Below are positions 35,859 to 45,413 of a stretch of 64,000 bases of DNA, one piece after another. The notes below the pieces were generated by a model. It saw only the letters and a program-made list of their open reading frames with translations, did not search any database and was not told the origin of the DNA. The DNA comes from Gordonia gummivorans (GTDB taxonomy: Bacteria > Actinomycetota > Actinomycetes > Mycobacteriales > Mycobacteriaceae): positions 1-64,000 of the forward strand of contig NZ_JAKWBF010000008.1 in the NCBI RefSeq assembly GCF_022513585.1, written 5' to 3'. Made by a program: the position numbers and the translations under genes. Each line of letters opens with the position of its first letter. Position 1 is the first letter of the stretch.

Positions 35859-36502
35859 CAGTCGTTCGCGTCGATATGTTCACCTCGCTGGATGGCCGGA
35901 CCGCCACGGCCGGCCTGTCCCCGGACAATCCGATGGGTGAGGACTGGGGGCGCCTCACCGCCGCCTGGGCTGCCACGCGCACGTTTCACGAGCGCGTTTT
36001 CGGTGACACCAGCGGTACCGGAACCACCGGAGTCGATGACTCCTACGCCCAAGCTCATTTCGAAGGGATCGGCGCCGAGATCATGGGTGCGGCCATGTTC
36101 GGCCTGCACACGTTCCCCGACGACCCGGACTGGAAAGGTTGGTGGGGCGACGAACCACCGTTCGGCACACCGGTCTACATCCTGACCCACACCGCACCCC
36201 GGCCGTCGATAACCATGCAGGGCGGAACCACCTTCCACTTCCGCAACGGCCCACTTGATGATGTCCTTGCCGAGGCATCTTCCGCTGCAGGAGGTTTGGA
36301 TGTTCGCGTCGGCGGTGGCGTCGGCGTCATCCGCGATTTCGTGACGGCCGGACTCGTCGATCAGTTGCACCTCATGGTCGCACCGATCATCCTCGGTCGC
36401 GGAACTCACCTGTGGGATGACCTGCCGGGCCTCGACACCACCCACAAGGTGACAACGGAAGTGGCCGAGAGTGGCACGATCCACGTCACTTTCGCGCGGT
36501 AG
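35855..36502 (+). CDS. dihydrofolate reductase-family protein (RibD C-terminal-like)
   Basis: 215 residues from the ATG at 35855 (GAAGGAG upstream; ATGA overlap with arsR). VVRVDMFTSLDGRTATAGLS opening, and the C-terminal VDQLHLMVAPIILGRGTHLW is the RibD_C signature. It is the second such paralogue in the window. The ArsR / DHFR-like / SRPBCC order is a common actinobacterial cassette of unknown purpose. Confidence 0.82.
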   Translation: MTVVRVDMFTSLDGRTATAGLSPDNPMGEDWGRLTAAWAATRTFHERVFGDTSGTGTTGVDDSYAQAHFEGIGAEIMGAAMFGLHTFPDDPDWKGWWGDEPPFGTPVYILTHTAPRPSITMQGGTTFHFRNGPLDDVLAEASSAAGGLDVRVGGGVGVIRDFVTAGLVDQLHLMVAPIILGRGTHLWDDLPGLDTTHKVTTEVAESGTIHVTFAR

Positions 36503-36511
36503 GAGACGATC

Positions 36512-36979
36512 ATGACCAGTGAACGTCGTCTGGCCCGTGCCGAGTTCACCCTGACGCGCGACTACCCTGCCCCCGTCGAGCGCGTGTGGAACGCGTTTGC
36601 CGTCGAGCAGGAGAAGCTCGCATGGTGGGGCGCCGGCGATGCCATCGAGCACGGCGAATGGATCTTCGATTTCCGTGTCGGCGGACGCGACGTCGCCGAA
36701 GGCAAATTCCACGATGGCCCGGTATCCCGATACGAGGCGACCTACACCGACATCGTCGAGCATAACCGCATCGTGACCACCTACGACATGTGGATCGACG
36801 GGGTTCACATGTCGACGTCGGTGGCGTCGTTGGAGTTCGACCCGATTGGGGACCTCACCACGTTCACCCATGCCGAGCACGGCGTGTTCTTCGACCAGTT
36901 CTGGGCTGACGGACCCAACCGCGAAGTGGGCACCCGCGGACTGCTCGATGCCCTTGGCCACTATCTCGGCGGACGGTGA
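36512..36979 (+). CDS. SRPBCC-family protein (AHSA1-like)
   Basis: 155 residues. FTLTRDYPAPVERVWNAFAV, WWGAGDAIEHGEWIFDFRVGG, YEATYTDIVEHNRIVTTYDM and TTFTHAEHGVFFDQF are the strands of an Aha1-like START domain. Third gene of the ArsR operon, 9 bases after the DHFR-like gene. Ligand unknown. Confidence 0.82.
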   Translation: MTSERRLARAEFTLTRDYPAPVERVWNAFAVEQEKLAWWGAGDAIEHGEWIFDFRVGGRDVAEGKFHDGPVSRYEATYTDIVEHNRIVTTYDMWIDGVHMSTSVASLEFDPIGDLTTFTHAEHGVFFDQFWADGPNREVGTRGLLDALGHYLGGR

Positions 36980-37059
36980 GTTCGTCCGATCCACTTATCT
37001 CTCACACGTGAGGTGGAAGAATCAGTGTCCGGGCCGGGCTCGAACAACTGGGAGCACAG

Positions 37060-38310
37060 ATGAGAGCGATCATGCCCAGAAGGTCACGCACCCGCTGCAT
37101 TGCCGCCATCGCATTCGGGAGTGCAGTGCTCCTGACCATCGCCGGGTGTTCGTCGGAATCGTCTGAGTCCACGCCGTCGTCGGTCACCGGCAGCACGACG
37201 GCCGACACCGCGGCGGACGTCCTCACCCCCGTGACCGCGAACGCGATCGACGATCCAATTCCGGTCGTCGGCTCCGATGGCAAGACCCACCTCGCCTACG
37301 AGTTGCTCCTGACCAACGTGATGTCGGACCCGGTCGCTGTTCGCTCGCTCGAGGTCAGCGCGTCCGGGCAGAAGCTGCTCGACCTTCAGGGCACCGCATT
37401 GACCGGAATCATGCGTAGGGGCAGTGGACAACCCGGCCTCGAGCTCGCCGGCGGCGAATACGCCCGACTCACCCTCGACGTTGCGCTCCCAGACGGTACG
37501 GCCGCGCCGAGTTCGCTGTCCAACATTCTGACCGCGGCACCCACCAAGCCGCAGCCGCCGCTGGTGCCCGCGGTGATCGCCGAACCGATCACCGTGACCG
37601 TCGCGCAGCAGAAGGCCGTATTACTGGACCCGCCCCTTCACGGAGCCGGATGGCTCAACGGCGACGGCTGCTGCATACCCAGCGCACACCGGACGGCCGC
37701 CAACCCGATCAACGGAAGGCTCTGGCTTGCAGAACGTTTCGCGATCGACTGGGTACAACTCGACGCCGCGGGCAAGCTGTTCGTCGGCGACCGGTCAAAT
37801 CTCGCGTCATATCCGTACTACGGTGCCGAGACCCATTCGGTGGCTCAGAGCACGGTGGTCGGCGTGGTCGACGACCTCCCCGACCAAACACCCGGCGTCG
37901 ATCCGACCGGTCTGCAACTCGATCAGTACGGGGGCAACCACGTCGTCGCCATGATCTCCGAGGGCGTCTACGCCTTCTACGCACATTTGAAGCCGGGAAG
38001 TGTGCGGGTCAAGGTCGGCGACAAACTGAGCGCCGGGCAAGTCATCGGCCTGCTCGGCAACAGCGGCAATTCGGACGCACCTCACCTGCACTTCCACACG
38101 ATGAACGGACCAGATCCGTTGCGGTCCTCCGGCATTCCCTACGAGTTCAAGGAGTTCACGGTCGCTCATCGCCTGCAGTCCGACGAACAGCTGGAGGCGC
38201 TGGCGACGACCGGTGGGCCCGTCCCCTACGCGGCCGAACCGGTCAACAAGTCGGTCACCAATGCCATGCCCATCGATCTGGACGTCGTGAACTTCCCGGG
38301 GTCGTCCTGA
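37060..38310 (+). CDS. M23-family peptidase-like lipoprotein
   Basis: 416 residues. Lipoprotein signal with lipobox TIAGC (Cys30) and a Ser-rich linker. An N-terminal beta domain spans about residues 60-190. The C-terminal LytM/M23 domain has VKVGDKLSAGQVIGLLGNSGNSDAPHLHF with the HxH pair. The first zinc motif, normally HxxxD, reads RFAID here, with Arg in place of His. It may therefore bind peptidoglycan without cutting it, or belong to a subgroup with altered ligands. Cell-surface location. Confidence 0.78.
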   Translation: MRAIMPRRSRTRCIAAIAFGSAVLLTIAGCSSESSESTPSSVTGSTTADTAADVLTPVTANAIDDPIPVVGSDGKTHLAYELLLTNVMSDPVAVRSLEVSASGQKLLDLQGTALTGIMRRGSGQPGLELAGGEYARLTLDVALPDGTAAPSSLSNILTAAPTKPQPPLVPAVIAEPITVTVAQQKAVLLDPPLHGAGWLNGDGCCIPSAHRTAANPINGRLWLAERFAIDWVQLDAAGKLFVGDRSNLASYPYYGAETHSVAQSTVVGVVDDLPDQTPGVDPTGLQLDQYGGNHVVAMISEGVYAFYAHLKPGSVRVKVGDKLSAGQVIGLLGNSGNSDAPHLHFHTMNGPDPLRSSGIPYEFKEFTVAHRLQSDEQLEALATTGGPVPYAAEPVNKSVTNAMPIDLDVVNFPGSS

Positions 38311-38365
38311 AGTCAGAGTCCACAAACGGAGCTCTGTGCTCCTTGATCGGTGGCATAGTCCTGTT

Positions 38366-40003
38366 ATGGCCGATCACCGGTCTCGTCGTCGCACGTTGCG
38401 TGCCACCGCCCTTGCCGCAGCGCTGACGATCGGTGTCACAACCGTCGGGATCGCCACCACACCGGCCGCCGCCGCCCCGGCCGGCTGCGTACCGTTTGGA
38501 ACCGCACAACTTCCTCCCGGGCCTGCCTCGACCGGCGGCCGCACGGGTTTGGCGGCCTTCCCGACTTATCGCGGGACCCACGCGCCGGTGCGGATCGACC
38601 TGCGCTCCAACCACACCCAGTTCAATCGGTACTGGGAGTTCGCGCTCGTCGATGCGCAGCTGCTGACCAGGCCGCGCAGCGCGACGAGCGGTTGGCGAGT
38701 CGTCCCGCTCCCCGGATGCCTGCGCGGAAACATCGTGGCCATCTCGGTCGACGACGACGAACTCGTCGGCATCGGCCGCAGCGGATGGATCTACACGATG
38801 GACAACGTCACCAACGCGCCGGTGCTGTGGAATTGGACGTCGGCCTGGGGTTCGCCGCTGTGGTTGGGATCGGGTCGGACGCTGCCCGACGGCCGTGTCG
38901 GAGGTTGGGCACTGAGCGTCACGTCGCCGACGAACAACCGCGTGTACGCCGACATCGCCGGACGCGTGCATCCATCCGGTTCGGCAAAGATGACGATGAT
39001 CCCGGCTCTCACCGGCGATGGCAGCCGTATCACCTACGCCGACCCGTGGTTGCCCAACGACGACAGCTACGAGATCGGCAGTCCGCTCGGTGGCCGGTTC
39101 CGGTCGGTGGCGCTCTCGGCCGCCGCGTCAACCACCTTCGTGATGAATCGCTACGGCGACATGTACACGCGGACTTTCGATTTCGACTCCTCAGGTTCGG
39201 ATTCCGTATTCTTCCGGTACAGCTGGGAGCCTCAGACGGGCAAACCAAGCGCCGCGACACTCACGCAGGAGTATGTGGACCGGTCCACGGCCGCCGTCCA
39301 GCTACCCGCGCCGGGCTGGACCCGTCAACCCAAGATCACCGGCGAGATCACCTCAGCGATCACCGTCTTCTCCCTCGGGCCTGGCGTCGAAAATCGTGAA
39401 CTTCGCGTCGAAGGTCGGCGCAATGGGCGAAACGGATACTGGCGCAAGCACATCCACTCAACGTCCTGGGTCTTCGTCGAGACGGACGCGCCCTTGCTGG
39501 GACGGCCCATCGCGAATTCGGCCGGCGACCGATCGGCGTTCACCCTCGCACCACCGAAGCCGTGGAACCTGACCGCATCACTCCCCTCGCGACGTACCCT
39601 CGTCGACGGTCAACTCCTCATCGACATCGGTCTGCCGTACAGCGTTGTCGACCCGCGATCGCTCGACCAACTCGGCATGCACGCGGCACCGTCGGAGTAC
39701 CGCTTGGCGGTCACCCACTTCGACCCTGCCGTCACCACGCGTGACGCCGTTGTCATCGCACCAGGCGGCAGGCGTATCCCCGTGCTGTTGCACACGGCCG
39801 ACGGCATGCGGATGACGCCGAGTCTGCCCGGGCTGACGTCGACGCCCCGTCACCTCGTCGGCGCCATCGAGATACCGAAGCAGGCCTTTGCCCATCGGGC
39901 CGGGGATCCCGCTCTGAGGCGGTTTGTCGCCACCTGGATGCGCGGCAAGCCGATCGCGCCGATCACACTCAGTGCAACCACACATGATCTGGTGGTGCGC
40001 TGA
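38366..40003 (+). CDS. large secreted protein, unknown function
   Basis: 545 residues from the ATG at 38366. Signal peptide with an Arg-rich n-region (HRSRRRTLRATALAAALTIG) and cleavage after TPAAAAPA. Residues 100-340 have repeats of Trp/Gly-rich strands (DELVGIGRSGWIYTMDN and FVMNRYGDMYTRTFDFD) like a beta-propeller. The C-terminal 150 residues form a separate domain. Its stop overlaps the start of the SGNH gene by one base, so the two were an operon. Family not recognised. Confidence 0.65.
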   Translation: MADHRSRRRTLRATALAAALTIGVTTVGIATTPAAAAPAGCVPFGTAQLPPGPASTGGRTGLAAFPTYRGTHAPVRIDLRSNHTQFNRYWEFALVDAQLLTRPRSATSGWRVVPLPGCLRGNIVAISVDDDELVGIGRSGWIYTMDNVTNAPVLWNWTSAWGSPLWLGSGRTLPDGRVGGWALSVTSPTNNRVYADIAGRVHPSGSAKMTMIPALTGDGSRITYADPWLPNDDSYEIGSPLGGRFRSVALSAAASTTFVMNRYGDMYTRTFDFDSSGSDSVFFRYSWEPQTGKPSAATLTQEYVDRSTAAVQLPAPGWTRQPKITGEITSAITVFSLGPGVENRELRVEGRRNGRNGYWRKHIHSTSWVFVETDAPLLGRPIANSAGDRSAFTLAPPKPWNLTASLPSRRTLVDGQLLIDIGLPYSVVDPRSLDQLGMHAAPSEYRLAVTHFDPAVTTRDAVVIAPGGRRIPVLLHTADGMRMTPSLPGLTSTPRHLVGAIEIPKQAFAHRAGDPALRRFVATWMRGKPIAPITLSATTHDLVVR

Positions 40004-40925
40004 TGCTCGGACCCACGCGCGCGAGAACACTCGCTTCCCTCGTGGCGATCATCGCAGCGATGTCCGCGCAAATCATGATCGCAGGACCGTCGGCCGGCGC
40101 GGCCAGAACCTACAACTATGTGGCACTGGGTGATTCCTACACCGCGGCCACCGGATACGACCGTGGAAGCGACACGACATTCGCCCCGCTCGGATGCTTC
40201 CAATCGAGAACCAACTACCCACGCCAACTCGTCGGCTTCCTGCGACGTCAACACCAGTTGGGCACCTTCGTCGACGCGTCATGCGGCGGAGCGACGACGG
40301 CCCATGCCACCAAGGCGCAGCGCACCCCGATAGGAATCAACCGGCCTCAGCTCAGCCGGATCACCAAAGAGATCAACTGGTCACGATCGGCATCGGCGGC
40401 AACGACGCGGGGCTGATACCGCTCGCGCAGCAATGCGTCGAGTACGGATTGACCAACAGGTCCTGCAAAGCCGCACACGTCAGGGGCGGGGCCGACGACA
40501 TCACCGCCGCCTTCGCTGTCGCCGAACCCAAGATCGAGGCAGTGATCACGGCGGTGCGCGCACGAGCCGCCCGTGACGTCCGCATTCTGATCGTCAACTA
40601 CCTGGAGGCGGTCCCCGACAACGGCCGAGGCTGCTTCCCGACAGTCCCGGTCTTGCCGATGGACTCGGCCTGGTTCACTCAGAAGTTCCGACAACTCAAC
40701 GCGATGCTGGCGACCGCGGCACGACACCAGAACGCGCAACTCGTCGACACCTACACGCCCAGCATCGGACACAACGTGTGTACTCCGGCACCGACCCGCT
40801 ACGTGGAGTTCGTGGGGGTTGTGTCGTCGAATCCGGCGTTCTCGCTCGCGGCGCCGCTGCACCCAAACATCGGTGGTGCGCACGCCCAGGCGAGGGCCGT
40901 CATCGCGGCAGTTGCCCGCCGGTGA
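40003..40925 (+). pseudogene. secreted SGNH/GDSL lipase with a single frameshift
   Basis: The frame from 40003 carries a signal peptide, then block I YVALGDSYTAATGY (nucleophile Ser), TFVDASCGGATT, and breaks at about 40375. The neighbouring frame continues with block III LVTIGIGGNDAGLIPLA, LIVNYLEAVPDNG and block V APLHPNIGGAHAQ (catalytic His region), to TGA at 40925. Joined, the pieces give a full actinobacterial secreted SGNH esterase of about 305 residues. One indel near ATCAACTGG accounts for the break; a sequencing error is possible because all else is intact. Confidence 0.8.
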
Positions 40926-42231
40926 CAGCGCCGCGTCGACTGCGCCCGATCGCCAGCACAGTCGCAACGAACAGCCACAGGTAGCTGCCGCAAACGACGA
41001 CGAACGCGATCGTCTGCCACCACGTCGGGTCCTCGGGTCGCGGCATCATGAACAGCCCGATGTCGTAGCCCCGCCCGCCGGACAGCGGGAACGGCCACGC
41101 TAAGGTGACCGCCAGCAGTCCCGCCAGCGCGAGCCAGACCCATGTGGGGCGGGTGCCGGTGGTCCACAGATGGTCCATCGTCACGAGCAGGAGCGGCACG
41201 ATCCACACCCAGTGATGCCCCCAGGAGAACGGGGAGATTGCGCAACCCGTCATCCCGACCATCGACAGCGCAAGCAGTTCACGGCCTTGATCGTGCGCGA
41301 CGCGTGCGGCATAGATGCCGGCCCCGCCGACCACTGCCGCGATCGGCAACCACATCCACCCCGGTGCGACGAAGGCTCCGCCGGCGTCGCGGTAGCTCTC
41401 GGCGTCGGCGAGCCGCAACATCTGGGACACGAAACCGTTCACCGACTGGTTGGCCATTCCGTCGATCACGCCGATCCGCTCGGAATGCATGACCTTGCCC
41501 GTCCAGTAGTGCCACGCGTCGACGGGCATCGCCGCGAATCCCACCACGACGGTGACGGCGAAAGTCGCGAGCGCGGTGGCGGCAGTGCGCCACTGCCGGG
41601 TCGCCAGCAGATAGACGACAAAGATCAACGGCGTGAGTTTGATGCCTGCGGCAAGCCCCACTCCGACACCTCGCAGTCGTCCGCTGCGTCGTCCGATATC
41701 GGAGATGATCAACGCCACGAGAAGGAGATTGATCTGACCGGCGGCGAAGGAGGTACGCACCGGTTCCAGCGACAGAAGTGCCACGCTTCCGGCAGCCATC
41801 AAGCATCCGCAGGAGGCGGACATCCGGTAGCCCAGCAGCCGCATCGAGAGTCCGATCACCGCGGCGATGAGGATCGCGTTGCCCAGGTAGGCAACCCAAT
41901 CCAGGCCAAGGCTGCCCAGGGCGGCGAGCGGCAGAAACACCACCGCCGCGAAGGGTGTGTAGGTGAACAGCAATTCCAGGGGCCCGACGGTGACGAGTGG
42001 TCCGTCGTAGACAGCGTCACCGGACCAGAGTTGTTGCGCCCCGGCCCGGTAGACCTCGATGTCGGTCGCAGAACCGAAGAGTCCACTCGGTCCGCTCACG
42101 GTTCCGAGAACGAGGTTGTAGACGATTGTGACGACCGCACCGATGGCGGCTGCGATGACCATCGACCACGGCACGCTCTTGGTGTCACGATCCGGGTCGG
42201 ATGTGACGGCCGTGCGGTCGACGACGCTCAT
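40900..42231 (-). CDS. GT87-family mannosyltransferase-like membrane protein
   Basis: 443 residues from the ATG at 42231. About ten hydrophobic helices. After helix 1 the loop SATDIEVYRAGAQQLWSGDA carries the acidic motif of GT-C polyprenyl-phosphate mannosyltransferases (DUF2029). This family adds alpha-1,2 mannose in lipomannan, lipoarabinomannan or PIM synthesis in Mycobacteriales. Its 3' end overlaps the convergent SGNH gene by 26 bases. Confidence 0.8.
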   Translation of the reverse strand: MSVVDRTAVTSDPDRDTKSVPWSMVIAAAIGAVVTIVYNLVLGTVSGPSGLFGSATDIEVYRAGAQQLWSGDAVYDGPLVTVGPLELLFTYTPFAAVVFLPLAALGSLGLDWVAYLGNAILIAAVIGLSMRLLGYRMSASCGCLMAAGSVALLSLEPVRTSFAAGQINLLLVALIISDIGRRSGRLRGVGVGLAAGIKLTPLIFVVYLLATRQWRTAATALATFAVTVVVGFAAMPVDAWHYWTGKVMHSERIGVIDGMANQSVNGFVSQMLRLADAESYRDAGGAFVAPGWMWLPIAAVVGGAGIYAARVAHDQGRELLALSMVGMTGCAISPFSWGHHWVWIVPLLLVTMDHLWTTGTRPTWVWLALAGLLAVTLAWPFPLSGGRGYDIGLFMMPRPEDPTWWQTIAFVVVCGSYLWLFVATVLAIGRSRRGAVTGGQLPR

Positions 42232-42280
42232 GACCAGGACTTTAGTCTGTATGACGCGCACCTACGCGACACCCGACGCG

Positions 42281-43165
42281 TCAGGGTAGCTCGATGGTGG
42301 CGTACCCGCCTGCGTCGTCGACGATGAGGGCGCGGCGATGCTCGCCGGCCACAAATGCCGTGATGCCTTCGGGTTTCATCGACGGGTCGAAGTCGACGCC
42401 GAAGTCGATCAACGATTCCGAGATTCCGTCCCAGCGGCACAGCCTGAAGCGGCTGTCCTTGCGACGCACTGGTCCTCCGAGCAGAACCAGAAACTCGGAA
42501 CGCGACGCATCGAAAGAAATATCCCGGACACCCTGTGCACCTTCGGCTTTCGATGTTTGCAGCCAGATGTCACCCCCAGCAGTCAGTGACGACGTGCTCC
42601 AGGATGAGGTCGGATCGAGCCCAACGCGCAACAGCCTGACCCGGTCGCGGTCGGCTGGTGATCGCAAGCCGAAGATGAGCGACTGCTCCTTCGAGTCCCA
42701 CGCCAGCCCCTCAATGTTGAGACCACCATCGTCCAGTCTCGTTTCGGCGGCGTCGACCAGATCGGGATACGCGTCGAGCAGCCATTCACGAAAACCAGGC
42801 ATCGCCTCCGATCGCAAGCCGCCATCCTCGGCGTAGTACACCCGGATCAGCCCGTCGTGTACGGACTTCTTGGTGCGTGCCAGCGACGATGCCACGATCA
42901 CCTGCAGTTCGCCGTCGACGTCGATGCGGGCGAGACCCTCGGGATCGGAGAGGTCGTGGGCGGCCGATCCAGCAAGTGCACGCTCTTGGACTGGTCTGCT
43001 CATGCGGCCCGATGCGTCGAGGGTGATCTCGAACAGCGCCACCGGATCATGGTTGTCGACGAAGAGGAACCGTCCTGGTCCCACTTCGACGACCCCCGAC
43101 GCGTTGAACACCGAACCATCGGGCCGCGGATCCAAGGGAACTGAGGTGATGCGGGAATGGGGCAC
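42281..43165 (-). CDS. DUF3616-like beta-propeller protein
   Basis: 294 residues from the GTG at 43165 (AGGAG upstream). Key blocks: FNASGVVEVGPGRFLFVDNH, DPEGLARIDVDGELQVIVAS, and GLNIEGLAWDSKEQSLIFGL, where the NIEGLAWD...GLRSP pattern is the DUF3616 signature. No signal peptide. Function unknown. Divergent from the PhlG-like gene by only 36 bases, so the promoters overlap. Confidence 0.65.
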   Translation of the reverse strand: MPHSRITSVPLDPRPDGSVFNASGVVEVGPGRFLFVDNHDPVALFEITLDASGRMSRPVQERALAGSAAHDLSDPEGLARIDVDGELQVIVASSLARTKKSVHDGLIRVYYAEDGGLRSEAMPGFREWLLDAYPDLVDAAETRLDDGGLNIEGLAWDSKEQSLIFGLRSPADRDRVRLLRVGLDPTSSWSTSSLTAGGDIWLQTSKAEGAQGVRDISFDASRSEFLVLLGGPVRRKDSRFRLCRWDGISESLIDFGVDFDPSMKPEGITAFVAGEHRRALIVDDAGGYATIELP

Positions 43166-43201
43166 GGCATCATTCTCCTCGGATCGATCGGAGGAGCCAC
43201 C

Positions 43202-44080
43202 ATGATTCCCGTGACGTATTACCCACCGGCCACGCAGCGCCAGGTGACGGTGAACCGACGACTGGTCGCGGACAAACCATATGCCCACTTCTTTCGCGAC
43301 GAACTCTTTCTACCGGACCGGGCATTGCCCGCATTGAAGTTTCCAATGAACCCCGCGTACGCATTGTCAGTCGGCGACGACCTCAATCGGTTGCTCGAAC
43401 CGGGCTACCTCGATGGGGAAACGGGATACTGCGCGTTTCCCGACGGTACCGGGTACACCGCGAGCCTCACCCACTTCCCGGGCGCCACCGCGCAGATGTT
43501 CCGGTGGTGGTTCTGGTGGCACTCGGTGGAACCTGCCCGCTACACCCTCTGGTACCCGTGGAACCACATCAGTGCGCTCGCGCAGAACCGCGACGTGCTG
43601 ACCGCACCGGATCTCGGCGACGAGCAACGTTACGTCGGCAACACCCACCACGTCGACGAGTACATCGGTGCGGACCTGCAGAAGCTCGCGATCTCCTTCG
43701 TCGAACCGTCGGCGTTCGGAATCGACGTGAATGCCCTGCCCAGAGCCAACATTCATGCCCATGCGTGCGCGAACGTCTACCTGCGCACCCCGCGATTGCG
43801 AACCGCGTCGATGGTTCACCTCGCACGCGACACCGACGACGGATTCGAACTGCGGTCGCGCTACTGGATTGCCGATCACCTGGTCCTGGGCACCGGCAAG
43901 CGAACTGTCAGCATCGACCGGCTCGCCACCGCGACGGGCCTCAAGGCACGCCTCGCCGGAGAAAGTCTGGCATATGAACAATTGCTCCACGACCAGATCG
44001 AATTCACCCATCTGGCAAGCATCTTGCCCGATTTGTACCGGGAGTTCGGGCCTGGAGCGGAAGAGACCCACCCGCGATGA
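43202..44080 (+). CDS. PhlG-like hydrolase (DAPG hydrolase family)
   Basis: 292 residues from the ATG at 43202 (GGAGGA upstream). FPGATAQMFRWWFWWHSVEP and RYTLWYPWNHISA are the hallmark of the PhlG family, which hydrolyses a C-C bond of 2,4-diacetylphloroglucinol using Zn in a START-like fold. Later blocks NTHHVDEYIGADLQKLAISF, MVHLARDTDDGFELRSRYWI and LLHDQIEFTHLASILPDLYR supply the expected His and Glu ligands. The true substrate here is unknown; family members also act on other acyl-phenolics. Confidence 0.8.
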   Translation: MIPVTYYPPATQRQVTVNRRLVADKPYAHFFRDELFLPDRALPALKFPMNPAYALSVGDDLNRLLEPGYLDGETGYCAFPDGTGYTASLTHFPGATAQMFRWWFWWHSVEPARYTLWYPWNHISALAQNRDVLTAPDLGDEQRYVGNTHHVDEYIGADLQKLAISFVEPSAFGIDVNALPRANIHAHACANVYLRTPRLRTASMVHLARDTDDGFELRSRYWIADHLVLGTGKRTVSIDRLATATGLKARLAGESLAYEQLLHDQIEFTHLASILPDLYREFGPGAEETHPR

Positions 44081-44144
44081 GTTTCGGCTCGTTGGCCAGT
44101 CGGACCCTGTAGCGCATCAGCCAAACGACACCAAAGGTGACAAC

Positions 44145-44726
44145 ATGCCTGCCACATACACATTCGACATCTTCGCCAGCCTCGACGGCTTCGGGTCGTT
44201 CAACGAGCACGGCGACTGGGGTGGCTATTGGGGCAAGGGCGGTCCCGAGTTCATCGAGCATCGTCGGGCGATGTACGGAGCGCCACAACGAATGGTGTTC
44301 GGCGCGAACACGTATCGTGATTTCGCCGAGATGCTCGCGTCCGGCTTCGCCACTCTGCAGGACGACGACTGGTTTGCGCGAATGCGACGGTCTCCGACCA
44401 CCGTGGTGTCGTCGACACTCAACGAGCCCCTCGACTGGCCGGACGCCACCCTCAAGAGCGGCGATGCCACCGACGTTGTCGCTCGGTTGAAGGCGGAGTC
44501 GCCGGTTCCGCTTCGATCGCACGGCAGCCTGTCAATGAATCGCTCACTGATGGCCGCCGGCCTCGTCGACCGCATCCAGTTGACGATCTTCCCGGCCATC
44601 ACCGGTCAGACTGGAACGGAGCCGATCTTTGCCGGTGCGGCCGACTTCGACTTGGAGCTTCTCGAGAATCGGATCTTCGACGGTCGGACCTTGGAGCTGA
44701 CCTACCGGCCGCGCCTACACGGTTGA
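44145..44726 (+). CDS. dihydrofolate reductase-family protein (RibD C-terminal-like)
   Basis: 193 residues from the ATG at 44145. YTFDIFASLDGFGSFNEHGD opening, MVFGANTYRDFAEML, LRSHGSLSMNRSLMAAGLVD and IQLTIFPAITGQTGTEPIFA. It is the third RibD_C-type protein in the window and less like the other two. It ends 12 bases inside the convergent VOC gene. Confidence 0.8.
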   Translation: MPATYTFDIFASLDGFGSFNEHGDWGGYWGKGGPEFIEHRRAMYGAPQRMVFGANTYRDFAEMLASGFATLQDDDWFARMRRSPTTVVSSTLNEPLDWPDATLKSGDATDVVARLKAESPVPLRSHGSLSMNRSLMAAGLVDRIQLTIFPAITGQTGTEPIFAGAADFDLELLENRIFDGRTLELTYRPRLHG

Positions 44727-45185
44727 CGCCACCATGCCTTCTGGTGTCGCCTCCACAGTCGTAAAGCCCGTAGTCGGAGCGGTGAAGTGATAGAACCGCA
44801 GCACGGTTCCGTCGGGATCCGGTATGTCCAGCCTCGAGCCTTCGGGCCCGTCGGCAATCCCGCTGTGCGTCACGCCGAGACGGCTGCACCGCCCGGCCAG
44901 GACGTCGAGCGCAAACCTCGAGGAAGGAGTGAACGCGACGACGTCGAAACCCGTGAGGACCGGGTGGCCGGCGCAGCGTTGGCGTAGCCGGAGTGCGATG
45001 TTGAATGCGCCGCTGCGGTCGATGAGTCCGGCACCACACACCTCGCCCTCCTCGACAAACTCGATCCAGTGCCGCAGATCGAGTACCTCGCAGTACCAGG
45101 ACACGCTGCGAGGAAGGTCGGTGACCGGCAGTTTGACCTGAGCGATTCCGGTGATCAATGGGTGTGTTTCCGTCTGAGTACTCAT
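44715..45185 (-). CDS. VOC-family (glyoxalase-like) protein
   Basis: 156 residues from the ATG at 45185. ITGIAQVKLPVTDLPRSVSW, GAGLIDRSGAFNIALRLRQR, and LDIPDPDGTVLRFYHF with a late acidic position. One VOC domain, probably a homodimer enzyme or binding protein. The 228 bases to the next gene hold no feature I can name. Confidence 0.78.
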   Translation of the reverse strand: MSTQTETHPLITGIAQVKLPVTDLPRSVSWYCEVLDLRHWIEFVEEGEVCGAGLIDRSGAFNIALRLRQRCAGHPVLTGFDVVAFTPSSRFALDVLAGRCSRLGVTHSGIADGPEGSRLDIPDPDGTVLRFYHFTAPTTGFTTVEATPEGMVASTV

Positions 45186-45413
45186 GTCAGCGACATTAAG
45201 GATTTGCACGCGCAGAATGAATGTGTGAACGTCCGGTATTGCTGTGAGTTCGTCCGGGGTTGATCGAGGCATGGATGCGTTGTCGGCTGTCGTGCGTGAG
45301 CGCGTTCAAGCGAGAGACCGGGGAGAGTCCGGGTGCCCTGCGTGACCGCGGCGCCGAGGCGAATCAGGAGTGAGCTCGCCTAGCCTCGAATCGCAGGTTC
45401 TAACGTAGAAGCC

